A stretch of 64,000 bases of DNA from Clarkia xantiana subsp. parviflora (GCA_036873135.1 JAPTYO010000018.1:1984001-2048000), one strand, 5' to 3'. Shown: positions 46,235-58,639, counted from the stretch's first letter. Numbers and translations are program-made. Notes: a model not told the origin generated them from the sequence alone.

Positions 46235-46657
46235 ACATTTGTCCACTTTACTCCTCCTATAAATAAATAAGAGGTGTTGGGGGATTTTTACGGTTAATCA
46301 CAATTCCCTCACAAGAGTGTTTTAGAGAGAAAAACTCTCAACCCCACACCTTGATAGTTTTGGCCGAACCATATCCCTCACCAAGGGTGTGTCAAATTGC
46401 CTTCGTGCAAACTCTCCAGAGATCTGTCCCCGTGCCAAGAATCGATCAGAGGCTTTGCTGTGGAGCTTGCACCACGTAGGACTTTTCTAACTAGAACCTC
46501 TACGGCTCCCGATCGGAGGATCGTGAACTCCCTCCTGAGATGATCTTGGGTCTATGGATCACCTTAAAGTTATGTGTGAAACTTCCGTTGCGTAATTCCA
46601 ATTACTAGCATGTACCTTTTTTAAATATCCGTAGTGATCACTCCCCGTAATCTAACA
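46235..46657 (+). mobile_element. Copia A-family LTR fragment, plus orientation (3' part)
   Basis: It matches the last 420 bp or so of the A LTR: ATAAATAAGAGGTGTT, CCGAACC...CACCAAGGGTGTG, CCAAGAATCGATCAGAGGCT, and the end CACTCCCCGTAATCTAACA. It is directly followed by an inverted fragment of the same LTR. Confidence 0.82.
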
Positions 46658-47022
46658 GATAAATCTCCGGAGTGTTTGCTCGAAGGCAAATTGGCACACC
46701 CTTGGTGTTTGCTATGTTTGGCCGAAAATGGTGTTCTTGGGGGAAGGGTTTTCTCTCAAAAAACCACTTAAAGGGAATTGTGATTTTAACCCTAATGAAC
46801 CCCTAACTCCCCATATATATAGAAAGAGGGGACAAAAGTCCACTTTACCCCCACCCATAATTCGGCCGGCCATGCTAGTATAGGGAGGCCCAATTTGGGC
46901 CTCTCATGTCATTTGAGATTTGGGTCAGGCATAATGTCCTAAAGAACATTTACCCAATTAACTTAGGTAACATATACATATAATGAGCTTCCATTTACGG
47001 CGCCCATCACCATATTCTAACA
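46658..47022 (-). mobile_element. Copia A-family LTR fragment, inverted
   Basis: On the plus strand GTTTGCTCGAAGGCAAATTG, CACACCCTTGGTGTTTG, TCGGCCGGCCATG and GGCGCCCATCACCATATTC match the inverted LTR at about 5570-5920. It lacks both LTR ends. The second tail-to-tail arrangement of this LTR in the window. Confidence 0.8.
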
Positions 47023-47176
47023 CTAGGATCTTCGATTAAGGTTCATGAAAATTCAAATAAGAACATGGCCAAATAAATGATAGTTTCTCCTCATGGGGAG
47101 TTCACTTCTTGGTAATTGAAATTAAGGATATTGGAAAGGATACGGTTACCATGACCTTTTTCAAGGACTGCCCTAT

Positions 47177-47760
47177 TTAAGAGCGAGGCATCACGAACTC
47201 ATCTAGCCGACCTTGACGAACAAGGCATTCCACTTCGATTTGCAAGACCATGCAGTCGTTCGTATGGTGGCCCCATGTCTCGTGGTATCTGCACCACTTG
47301 GTTGTGCTATTGCCGACGAAGGCTCTTTTGTCATTGCTTGGTGGTGGTAGCATGTGTACCATAGGCGTTCCTCATGTAGGTGTTCTAAACATTTGTTCAA
47401 AGGTGTGCGTTTGAATCCACTTCCTTCCAAGTGGTTGATTTATGAACCATGTTCGTCTTTGTGGTGGTTTTCATCCACTCTGTCGTTGTCTGCTTCATAT
47501 ATTAAGAGACCCTTGGCTCTTATTTCATCCTCCTCCTTTGATATCGCCTCTTCTAGTTGTCCTCGCAGCTCTCTCATCGTTGTTATCATCATGATTGCGT
47601 ATGCACCCCCGAAGTACTTTTCATGATATTTCCTTAAGTGCCTGAAGAAGGCTCTAATGGTTTCTTCCTGTTGTGTTGTGGGTGCAGTGGGGCAGCATTT
47701 CTTGAGAAGCGCTTGAAGTAGCTTCTTATTGTTCCGCCTGGCAGGTGGCGGACATCATCG
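47177..47760 (-). pseudogene. Second gag fragment (gypsy), downstream of element F protease
   Basis: The minus strand encodes, in shifted frames, FFRHLRKYHEKYFGGAYAIM, RGQLEEAISKEEDEIRAKGL and the knuckle-like KWCRYHETWGHHTNDCMVLQ. It repeats the type of domain already present at 48800-49600, so it is not the collinear continuation of element F and points to a chimera or a second element. Left boundary near 47030. Confidence 0.6.
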
Positions 47761-48045
47761 ATGTAGTGGATTCCCCACTCAATCCTTTGATTGATCCTTG
47801 CATGTATCCGACGAGTCGACGCTCATTCTATCTTGTTGCTCAGATGATTCTGACTGCCTTTCATTGTTGTTATAGGTTGAAGCCCTATGTGTTGCCATGT
47901 CACTGGTTGGTGCTGATGTCAACAGATTTGCACTTATGCTTAGAGACTTCCTTCCTACCCATTTATTCATTGCGCCCCACTTTTTCCATACCCATGAGGG
48001 TCTCCAGTTCTTGCTCGGTGTCATCACCATTGCAATACTAGAACC

Positions 48046-50708
48046 TTATTGTGATCCTCGTCTCATGGCGCTGACGTAACATTTCCTTGCAGACGCTTGG
48101 TCGCCGAGCACTTTACCTACTCCATGCGGAGTTATAAACATCAATTTTTGGTGTGCGGTGGATGGCACCATGATGCTTGAGTTGATGGTTGTCCTTCCGA
48201 GAATACCGTTGTAGGCACCTAAGTGCTCTACTACGACGAAGTTGACGTTGATGGTGATTTGCTTCCATCCTTCGCCCAGCCTTGGCCGGAGTGTTATCGT
48301 CCCAAGGGGGTATGTTGATGTTCCCACAAAACTTACCAAAGAGTAGTTCACGTGTGACATGCCAGTCATTTTCTTCCCAATTTCCTTCAATACACTTAGG
48401 TGGAGGATGTCTGCCGAACTCCCTCCATCTATCATGATTCTCTTTACGTCAAAACCAGTGATCTCTGTCGTTATGACCAGAGCGTCATCATGGGGAACAT
48501 AATGTGTTCCATGTCTTTTTAGAGAATTGGATGACCATGTCGTCCTCCTCTCTTGGCCTCTTGCCCCAAGTGGCCATGTTTTGAGGTTGTGCGGCATACA
48601 CCTCCATTGCATTCGAAGTTTGCCCACAGCGCCGAAGTCGCCATGTAGGATGTTGATAGTGCCCTTCTTTGGTTGGGGAGCATAGTCATCGATCTTTGCT
48701 TTTTCCTTTGTCAAGTATTAATGGTTTTTGAGGCGGTGACCGCTCTCTCTTATTACATGTATTAACATAATGCTTGAGGCGTCCTTGTTGGAATTCCTTT
48801 TCAATATTGTCTCTTAGAGTGCTGCAGTCATTGGTATGATGCCCCTTGGCCTCATGGAATGAGCAGTACTTGTTTCCATCCGGATCCATCTGGTGGTCTG
48901 GCTTCCTTGCTGCTGGCGTCCACATACCGGTCTCCTTCATCTCTTTAAATATGACGGTGAGTGGTGCATTCAAAGGAACGTATTTGATAGCGTTGACTCC
49001 ATCTTGTCTTCTTTGCTCATTGAATTGCCCCCATTTTTTGTGGTGGCATCAATTCTCTTGATATTTGGGTCTGCTGTCCCTGCTGGGCCTTCGTCCTGTT
49101 GGGTTTGCTCCCCTCTGTTTTACCTTGTTTGTTCGTTGTTTTTTCCCTTCTTATGGCTCTGGTTCTTTCCATGTCAATATGTGTTTTCACCCTTTCTGCC
49201 AGCTCATCGACTGTGCTAACCTTGTCGATCGTCATGCTATCTTTTATTTGCGTTCCCCATTGTCCGAGGTTCCTTATGAAAGCTCTTATATTTCTCCATC
49301 TGACATTTCAATGTCGATGTCCGCCAGGTTTTGATTGAAGCGGGTATAGTAGCTTGCCAACGTCTCGTCACGCCTTGACAGATGTCATCGATAGCGTTTG
49401 AACCTTTCGGGAGCTGTCTTTCTCCCAGGTACCTTTGGATAAACTTAGCTTTCAGCTGCGACCTGAAGCTTATTGATGCCTTCGGGAGACCGAAGAACCA
49501 GTTCGAGGCCGTCCCTACCAGTGTTGCTGGAAATGAGACAGACATTAACCTTTCATCAGTAGTGCGTCCCAACAGTGAAGCTTCATGCTTTTGTATATGC
49601 TCCATTGGGTCTCATTTTCCGTTGTATATGTCGATTTTTACTGGGGATACCCCGTCGGGGAATCGCATGTGTATAAGTTCCTGGACCAATGGGTGCGACG
49701 CTTTGTCGTTGAGGCAGTGTAGGGCCTTGCTCTTAGACTCTTTCATCTTCTTTGCAAACAATTCCTCTATCTCCTCAGTAGTCATGGGTACCTTGGTGGG
49801 GGGATGTCCATGTCGCCATTGCCTTGTTGATATTCTGCCTGATAAGGCTGTTGGTAAGGGCTTTGGTAGTATTGGTATTCATATAGAGGTGCGGGTTGTC
49901 GCCTCCATGCTTGGGGCGTTGGTCTGCGCTCTTGCCTCTCTCTTGCATAGTCTGCTTCTTCAGGGGCATACTGATAGTATGATGGCGGGGGTGGCATTAA
50001 CACCTGCCTTGCATTCTGATGCATTAGCCTTTATCTATCAGGTGTAGGTGTTGGCACCTGCCTTGCATCATCCTGCCTTGGCAGTTGCCTTGCATCTCTT
50101 GGGGAAGGCTCTTGCCTTTGTGGATTGAATCCTTCTGTTCTTGCAAGTCTTTCACCCTCTCTTGTAGGGACTTGGTAACTTGAGCTGAACTGTGGTGGTC
50201 CCTGACCCCTTACTCTCATGGCATTCCTGTACGCCACTAGGTCATCGATTGCAAACATAAACCCCTCCGTGACTGGGGGGACCTCATGAGGAAACATTTG
50301 GCAGCCAGGTGCCGCGTAGGTATGTCGCATATCATACGACGAGAAGTCGTGTTATGTTACTCTGGTGTACGACATTCCTTACGGCATTCAATGCGACTGT
50401 CCTTGATAAGGCATGCTTTAAGGAATCCTTGCGGGGGTTCTCTGTGACTCTACATGAGTACTCACCTCGACAGCTTTGCTTGGGTGCCTACGCGTTATCG
50501 GCGTTGGCGCATTAAAGGATACCTCTTGAGCAACGGGTACCGGGGGTACCACTTGAGTTGCCGGGGCAGGTGGCACTTCATCCTGGACGTGAACTGGTGG
50601 CTCCTCCATTGGTTGTGTCATTCTTGACACATGAGTGTTCGGGTGTAGCGGTGGTCTTGAACCCTCCGGGGGAGGCTTGTGACCCTCCGAGTGTCCACTA
50701 GCGGTCAT
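48046..50708 (-). pseudogene. gag-protease region of gypsy element F
   Basis: In minus-strand order: a Pro-rich leader (50708-50418), a Gln/Pro-rich N-terminal region (50330-49782), a gag capsid block with SFPATLVGTASNWFFGLPKA and KAKFIQRYLGERQLPKGSNA (49605-49400), a knuckle YCSFHEAKGHHTNDCSTLRD (about 48870), and the protease with PHDDALVITTEITGFDVKRI, MIDGGSSADILHLSVL and GAYNGILGRTTINS (48510-48150). Frameshifts separate most blocks. RT, RNase H and integrase are absent; homology ends near 48046. Confidence 0.85.
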
Positions 50709-50748
50709 CCTTCTGGTAATCGCCAGGATTTTTGTTCAATCACACAGA

Positions 50749-50758
50749 ACGGCGTCAA
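50749..50758 (-). other. Primer-binding site of element F
   Basis: The minus strand reads TTGACGCCGT after the LTR end, one base different from the TTGGCGCCGT of elements B, C, D and G. Confidence 0.6.
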
Positions 50759-51381
50759 TGATGGAACAAGCTCGTCAGGGGTTGCGAACTAGGCGGTCTT
50801 GCGTCGAGTCGAGTTTCTATACTCTTCGTGTTTCCCATCTTCTCGATGTTACCGTCGATCTCCTTCCAAGCCGTCGATTACCTGCAAGAAGGATTGCGCC
50901 AGAGAGGGGAATGCCTCTGGCGAACCCTCTCCGATGCCTCTGGCGAACCCTCTCCGATGCCAAAGTCAGGGTCGGGTTCTAGAGAGATAAAGTAGAGAGA
51001 AGGCAGAGCAATGTTGCTTGGGATGTGTAAAATGAAGAATGACTCCTATTTATAGAGTTTGAGAATTGTACGGGTGGAGCCCGTGTAAAAAAGGTAGTTC
51101 CGTAAATAGGTGGAGGGTGATTTCGTAAATAGGTAGAGTTCAGGGTGTCAGATACCCAAGGATTCGAGGTCGGACGCGGGACGCGTCAACCCCGTGACAC
51201 CGGACTCGGTCCGTACTGCTGGTACCGGACCGGTCCGGTACCAATGATACCAGACTAGTCCGGTAACGCGATACCGGACTTGTGTGCGAAAATATAAGGG
51301 CCTTAGCCCCTTACCATGTTCGGGGTCGACGGTGAGATTATGTCGAACCTTGATGAGGTCCAATCGGGTGTATATCCATCA
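50759..51381 (-). mobile_element. 5' LTR of gypsy element F
   Basis: On the plus strand TGATGGAACAAGC...ATATCCATCA, 623 bp, next to the PBS. It carries a minus-strand TATA box (CTATAAATAGG, about 51045-51056) and a short direct duplication of CCTCTGGCGAACCCTCTCCGATG near 50910-50960. Its 3' partner is missing, so no TSD can be tested. Confidence 0.78.
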
Positions 51382-53240
51382 GTTACGTAGCACTGACAAT
51401 TCCCAAATTTAAAGATAATTACAACCACTAGAGTCTTTTAATGGAAAAATTTATCAAGAGCTAAGAATACTAGATGTTTACAAGCGTGGTGTAAATTTAA
51501 ATAATTTAGATAAAGCTAGATTTAGGGCTAGGAGCTGATAAATATGAAAGCTAAAAATATTATGTTTTAGTTATTATATTGGGTGACTTTGGACGTATAG
51601 TTTGCAAATATACTTAGAAAGATATTTGTGACTCCATGAAAAAGAAAATTATAGGCTCTACACGGGAAATTCTTAGGTAGGAGCGGTGTTTACACCGCCC
51701 CAATAAAAAGCTGCCAAGTGTTGTTATTATTTTATATTACTTTCATAGATTTTCCTTTGCTTTTTCGCTACTTTTCTCCTATCCTTCAAAGCCAGGACCC
51801 ACACCCTCTCTCTCCTCTCGTTACATGTTATGAGAAAAAAAAAACCTATTTTAATATTTCTTTATTTTAAATAAATATAGTTATACTTATATCATTTATT
51901 TCCCTTTTTCCATTAAATATATTGTGAATTTTTTTTTTGTTGAATTTGGTTACACTGTACTACATGGCAAGGTACTTTCATAATTATACACTGCTTATGT
52001 ACATATTTTAAAATGGTAGAAACTATTTGAATAAATAAACACTATATTTATGGTCTTTGCAAAAAAAAAAAAAACTAATTTATGGGGTTTATAAATTAGT
52101 ATATTCTTATGAAGCAGCAAATGTTTCAAACGGTTAATTAGAATATAACTAGCTTGGATTTTAAATTTAGTAATTATCATAGAAAATATGTAAATTATTT
52201 ACGTAACAAAACTCTGTACACATTACTTCATTTGTTGTACTTATATAGATGATAAAATATTTGGAATCATAATGTCGTAGAAAAATTAACCAACTAAAAA
52301 ATACTCTCATTTCAGTCGATAAGTAAATCCATATGTTCATGCATGTTAATTTTTATTATTATTATTTTATGTCTAAAATAAAAAATAACTTTGAACGTAA
52401 ATTGTTCCTTATATAATCTAACTATTGTGTGCTTTTATGTTAGGGGTTGGAGTCATCAAAATCATTGTTGTAGATGCTCAGGTCGTAAGTAGCAGAGTTG
52501 AAAATTTTCTAAAGGACACTAAAATTGGTAAGAATTCTTGACTGATTTATTAAAAATTTGAATTTTGTTTGCACTAAAGCATTTTAACTAAGCATGCCAT
52601 TTTTTAAGCGTGTGTAAATTAAAGTGGTTGACAATGCATAATACATTTATTCTAAACTTGAATTGATTACTAAAGATAAATTCAAATGTTAACTCCGTTG
52701 TTATATGGATAATAAGTTCAAATATTTACCGTTAATAATTTAAACAATGAAAACTTTAATACATTATAATAACAATTCCAAATTATAAACTCACGTCATT
52801 TTTTTAAAGGTATTATTTTATTTTATCTCCATTTAAATAGTTTTGCTAATTATACCGTATTCTAATACTTAAAGTCTTAAATATTTAATAATCAAGTTTT
52901 TTGAATGACAAAATTTCACCACTTCGGCTATTTGAGATTTTCAACTAAAGTATATTTTTTGTCAAATACAACTAAAGTATATTAACTATTGTGATAATAA
53001 TTTATTATTTATCCATTGTACTAGAAATGTAACAATCATATATTTATTGGATGAAAATTTTATTATATATAAGACATTGCAGAAAGAAATATATTATAGT
53101 TTTTAATATAGTAGCATATTAATTCGACCGTTGATAGATTCGCAAGATAAACGTAGGCATTTTGGTCAGTCATCATTTCCTTAATTTAGTTATTTTAGAT
53201 TCTGTATGTGTTAATTATATCTTAACTATTTATTAGAAAA
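51382..53240. other. AT-rich DNA upstream of the MULE
   Basis: No gene recognised. 51677-51703 has a hairpin GGAGCGGTGTTTACACCGCCCC. If the MULE has a left terminal repeat it should lie here, but no inverted partner was found near 58.6-59.0 kb. Confidence 0.5.
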
Positions 53241-55609
53241 ATGGTGAAAATATATTTTGAGTTCAACGGAGGTGAGATGTATGTCATACAAGTTCATCAG
53301 AGCATTACACTGGAAGAAGTGAAAATGGAGGCCATGAGCATTTCGCGATGTGGAGCTCCACGAGTGGAATTGATGTGGAGGTTGAATAGCGAAGACTATG
53401 ATGTTTCCGATGACTATATTTGGCGGAGGATTATTGAATTATGTGTTGAAAATGTCTTTCTCACTGTCATCCCAATGTGGGATCAGGGTACCAGTTATGG
53501 AGTCCAAGGTGATTATGAAGTAGACGAATCAGAGCTAGATGAACTGAATGACCTGACAAGCCATATGTCGAGTTTAAGGTTACGTGGGGGAAATCCTGAT
53601 TACGGAGATGGAGAATGCAGCAATGTCGAGGCGTACAGTGAAGCAGCTAACACCGACCTAGTAGAAGTGCAAATAACTGAAGTTGAGCCAGAGGAGGTCG
53701 ACACCGAGGAAGAGCCTATCGAGGAAGTCAACGAGGCCCGTGAAGAAGCAAACGAGTCAAACGAAGAGTATTACCAGTACCCGCCTGAATTTACCTCAGG
53801 TGATTGGGAAAAGGGGTTTGAGAGCAATGATTGGGATCGGCATGCTTCCTCATCTTCTCATGCGGTAAAATTAGCAAAGGGGGATAGCTATGCAGATAAG
53901 AATGCTGTTAAAGTGGCCATCAAAGAATGGCACATTAACAATGCACGACAGTGCTGCACCCCTGAATCCAACAAAAAGTCAGTTGTCTTTGAATGCATAG
54001 ACAAATCATGTTCTTGGTACCTTCGCGCATCAGTGGGGCAATTTGGAACATGGTACATCACGGTGTTAGGGCCTCAACACTCATGTGTGAATGCTGAGCT
54101 GATCAAGCGGCATCGACAAATTGATTGTCAATTAATTGCCAATCATATATATCCTTACGTGTGGGAAAATGCCGGCGTTTCGATCAGCTTCTTACAACAA
54201 GTTATGTTTGACAAATACTCAGAGAGGCCATCGTACTGCAAGGTGTGGTACGCCAAATTCAACGTCATTGAGCGGATCTATGGAACTCACGAGAGTGCCT
54301 TCAATAGACTTCCACAATTGTTGACAGCTATAGCGCATTACAATCCAGGCACAGTGTTCGACTTCGACTGGCGTTCCCAAAATGGGCAGGTGGCGACCTT
54401 CAGTAAATGTTTTTGGGCATACGCACCTTCAATAATCGGGTTTCCACATTGTCGCCCATTGATCAGAAATGACGGCTCACATCTATATGGAAAGTACATA
54501 GGATAGCTTCTTGTAGCTGTGGCGTATGATGCAAACAATCACATTTTTCCATTGGTGTTCACATTGTGTGACAATGAGAGCACAGAAACATGGACATGAT
54601 TTTTAAGGCGTCTGCGCGATCACGTGACGAAGGATGCACGGCCAGTTTGCATTATATCAGATCGTCATAAGGGTATAATACGCGCTTTGTATGATATCTT
54701 TCCCCAACCACATGGATTCCACAGGTATTGTGCTCGTCATGTTGCTAGCATCTTCAACACTCACTTCAAAATAAGAAGTTGAATGAGTTTTTTCAAGAGA
54801 TGCTTTGGACTTCAAACAAGCATAAGTGTCTTACTGAACTTCAAAAGTGGCTAGAAGCGGATGATGGCAAATACAAGGGTTTCATTGAAAGAATGGGAGA
54901 CATCAGCACGTGGGCGCTGTCTCATGATGGAGGTCTTCGATTCGGTAATATGACAACGAATCATTCTGAGGTTTTTAACAGAGTCCTCAAGGGCGCTAGG
55001 TCATTGCCGGTTACAGCCTTGGTTGAAGGTACATTCATGAGAATGAATAAATATTGGATTGATCATACGGTAGAAGCCAGACGTGAGTTAACCGAAGGCC
55101 ACATATTTCCAGAGAAAATTAGGGCTAGGTTAAGTAAAGCAATCGAAGAATCAAGGTTCTTTACTGCTATACGGTTTGGTCACGGCGTAGTTTTTCGCGT
55201 TTCGACTCGTGACGGTCAACCATATGTAGTAAACCTTGATGATAAGGAGTGTGAATGCGGCGAGTGAAGGTTGTTCGGAAGCCCATGCAAACACGCCATA
55301 TGTGCAATTACACAGGTTCATGCAAGCGTCTTTTCATACGTTGACAGTCAATTCAAGATAGAAAACATTATTAAGGCGTATGAACATGCATTTCAACCTT
55401 TACGTCAAGAGCATAATTGGCCAGTGTGGGACGGTCCAACCGTGATTGTTCATCCTCATATGCTTATTTCACCAAGGGGGAGAAAAAAGGTGAGAATTAC
55501 CAACGAGATGGACACTAGCCAACCGTCTCGCCAACCGTCCAAGGTGAATAGATGCGGTAAATGTGGTCAGGAAGGTCATAACAGAAGAAGTTGCAAATCC
55601 ACAAGTTGA
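53241..55609 (+). pseudogene. MULE transposase (MURA-like), broken
   Basis: Order: an N-terminal PB1/MuDR-like region (MVKIYFEFNGGEMYVIQVHQ), an acidic linker, a DBD_Tnp_Mut-like domain (FECIDKSCSWYLRASVGQFG), then the MULE DDE core with RNDGSHLYGKYIG (first Asp), CIISDRHKGII (second Asp), YCARH and MTTNHSEVFNRVLKGARSLP (Glu), a SWIM zinc finger (ECECGE...SPCKHAI) and a C-terminal CCHC knuckle (CGKCGQEGHNRRSC). Damage: TAG at 54504, TGA at 54597 (probably from Trp TGG), a frameshift near 54774, and TGA at 55265 inside the SWIM region. About 780 codons if read through, a normal length. It excised and pasted DNA when active. Confidence 0.93.
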
Positions 55610-55730
55610 TATTTAATAATTTCATTATGATGTACCTGTATTTTGTTTGTTTGTTTTTCTTTAATGTATTTCGATATTGTTGGGTTAATGTATTGACATT
55701 TATCTACATTGTCGTTTATCTACATTGCCG

Positions 55731-56294
55731 ACCATTAATGTCCGAACTTTCTCGGAAGATTGTCGTTTATCTACAACTCCAAATACAATGAAACTTAAAA
55801 CATATTTCTTTTATTACTTAAATAAAAATCTGTAATTTTTTTTTAAATTTTTTGCAGAATTTAGAAATTTAGGGTTTTTCAACACCGAATGGGCTACGAC
55901 CCCCCTAAAACGAAGTTTTTAGACCAAATATCGATTTTTACATGAAATTCAAAAAAATATGAAAAATTTACTATGACTTCTTACTTATTAGGGAAATCCA
56001 TTGCCGCAAACGGTGACAAATTTGGAGTCTTGTAGAATATATATGAATCATTCATACGTACGCCAAAACGACCATTAATATCCGAATTTTCTCGGAAGAT
56101 TGTCGTTTATCTACAACTCCAAATACAATGAAACTTAAAACATATTTCTTTTATTACTTGAATAAAAATCTGTAATTTTTTTAAATTTTTTGGAGAATTT
56201 CGAAATTTAGGGTTTTTCAACACCGAATGGGCTACGACCCCCCTAAAACGAAGTTTTTAGACCAAATATCGATTTTTACATGAAATTAAAAAAA
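55731..56294. repeat. Direct repeat of about 225 bp after the MULE transposase
   Basis: 55731-55957 and 56071-56294 match closely: ACCATTAAT, TTCTCGGAAGATTGTCGTTT, ACAACTCCAAATACAATGAA, GGGTTTTTCAACACCGAATG, GGCTACGACCCCCCTAAAAC. The offset is about 340 bp. It lies between the convergent 3' ends of the transposase and the PMD gene. No coding. Confidence 0.88.
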
Positions 56295-56635
56295 AAATCT
56301 AAAAATACGCAAGTTACACAAATGCAGTTGAAAATACGCAAGTAAAAATACGCAAGTTTCAATTAAACATCAACATCAACATCAACCAACTACATGGCAA
56401 ACAAAAAATAAACACCAAACAACAACGGTTAACCTCTCCCGCTCCCTCGCACGTATCTAGACCAGTCAACATTGTCGTAAAACGACTGTTGAGTAGGTTG
56501 AGTGAACGGTGGAGGCTGAGTTACGTGTTCATTCAACGAAGTCTGGGTCAGTATGTCATGAGGTGGAGCCTGACCACCCGGTCTATACGACGATTGATGA
56601 AAACCCTGTTCATACGACGGTTGATTACTACTTGA

Positions 56636-58573
56636 TCAATACATCGGCAGAGGACCACCCAGGCCATATGATGGAGGTCCATACGACGGATGTCCATACG
56701 AAGGATGTCCATACGATGGAGGTCCATACGACGGAGGTCCATGTGGATGTCCATAAGATGGAGGTGCATAAGACGACACCCCTACATGCTGGCTAATGGG
56801 TGGTTGCTGCTGTTGAGGCTCGTTATCGTCAGGTGACAGCTCCGCACTCATTAATCGTTCAAACCGGGTATCGTCACCAGTCTGTATGTACAGGCTACGG
56901 ATTTCGTCTGTTATGCACTCAATATGTTTTTTCATATTGGGTGGCACTACAGGCTCTAATTTCCTTGACTTCATCAATATTGTATCCAGACCACACAACT
57001 GACAACGTAATCATATTTAGAATGATTGAATGACTAACTTATAATTACATCTCAAATATACTAATAAACGTCATGTAACAAATACTTACCATCAGAACTT
57101 CGTTGTTTCCACTAGCCTGAAAATAGGCATGTGGTATGGCCTCTTCCTCTTCCTCTTCCGCTTCAGATTCTCCAGAATTATTATATCCAACCATCGTGAC
57201 AGTACGTTGAGCATACCATCTCAGGTAGTCCCAATCAGACACGCCAATGGGGACATGATGCAGCAAATGATTGTGGCGGTTGTTCCACTTCTGGATGTGT
57301 ACATTGTGCTCAATCGTAGGGTCCTTCTTCCATTCGTCGCACCCGTGGAGAGCACTCCATTCATTGACGTCTTGCAATTGTTCTGGGGGGATTGGTTGTG
57401 GTAACCCAAATTGTCTGTACACCCTCTCGGGAAGTTGATACTCCACGCAGTTGAAATGGATAAGGGGTAGACGAATTTTCGCCAAATCCCAACCGTTCAA
57501 GCAAATTGGTGGCACAATGGCCTGCAAATCTTGTGTCCACGGGTCCCAGGTAATCTGAAAAATAATATTATGACACTAAATAAAGTAACAAGAATAAATA
57601 TCCAGAGAAAAAAATAGTAATTATTTTTTACCGCTGTATCTCTCATTGGCTTTAATGCATACCGGTAATAGTAATGATTGTGAGCGACAACTGCCACTCT
57701 ACCGGTCTTCGAAGATCTCCAATGGCAGCCGACTGATTTGCCATGTGTGCGAAGCTCCAACCGCTCTGGTCTTCCAATCCCGATATGCTCTCAGCACCAC
57801 ACCTACGATAACAAAAAAATAAAATAATAAACAATACAGTACGTAAGGCAATTTACAGTGCATAAGGCAAAAATAAACTGAAATCTTAAACAAATTTTTT
57901 TTACCTGTAGAAGCACACCACAGCCTTGTACTCTCGTCATGCTTTTTTTTACTAGCCCACCTGCAGAGCCCCCTAAACAAGTAGCTCAAGACAGCCGAAC
58001 CCCAGCTGAATTGAGGTATTTCTTCAAAATCACGTAGTAAGTACAAGTACTCTAATGGGACGACCCCTCCACTGGTGTTGGAGAACAGACACTGGCCTAG
58101 GAGGATCAATATATACGCTCTAGCTCTTCGCTGAGCCTCCAAGTCATCAGGTAGCCAATCCTCGTCATCCTCTGATTTCTTAAAGTGCTTCTTCAACGGG
58201 AGTAGTTTTATCTCAGTTCCCCCTACCCTCCCAAATGTGTTTGTTAATTCTATACCTAATAGGTCCCTAAATATGGTATACTTATTCGTCTTTAACTGGT
58301 CAAAACGAATCTCACTCCGGTAGTAATCAGTTACGGGCTTACCATCGACGGGTAATCCCAGAATCATCGCGAAATCTTTAAGAGTGATAGTCATTTCACC
58401 TTGGGGAAGGTGAAATGTGTGAGTCTCAAGCCGCCAACGCTCTACTAAAGCATGCATGAGGCGTAAATCTACCTCAACACGGGTGTCTCTCCGGCATTCA
58501 AAAAACCAGCCTGGGCGACGTAGCGTTTGGTTCTCCGGTCAATATCATACATGTTTCCATTTCTCATTTTCAT
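56636..58573 (-). pseudogene. Plant mobile domain (PMD) gene, four exons, next to the MULE
   Basis: Exons on the minus strand: 58573-57905, 57789-57632, 57554-57090 and 56998-56636, with GT-AG introns and matching phases. PMD hallmarks: ALVERWRLETHTFHLPQGEM, TLKDFAMILGLPVDGKPVTD, LGQCLFSNTSGGVVPLEYLY, IGIGRPERLE, HNHYYYRYALKPMRD, WDPWTQDLQAIVPPICLNGW, RLPLIHFNCVEYQLPERVYR, DYLRWYAQRTVTM. The tail has repeated PPSYG/HPSYG units. The frame is clean from ATG 58457 (512 aa); homology upstream (MYDIDRRTKRYVAQAGF) joins it only with a 1-base correction in the six-base homopolymer at 58500-58505. PMD proteins occur as host genes (MAIN/MAIL type) and inside MULEs and gypsy elements; next to this transposase the mobile type is likelier. 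Function in the element unknown. Confidence 0.8.
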
Positions 58574-58639
58574 GTCCTTGGAGTTTGGATTGTTTACCTA
58601 GCAACATAAAAATTGACATAAATGATTTTTTTGCATAAA

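Noticed and set aside
51677..51703. Hairpin GGAGCGGTGTTTACACCGCCCC as the left terminal repeat of the MULE
   Set aside because: No matching inverted sequence was found on the far side of the PMD gene, so the link is unsupported.
56509..56796. Plus-strand ORF with repeated VHTTDVHTMEV
   Set aside because: Shadow of the PSYG repeat tail of the PMD gene on the other strand.
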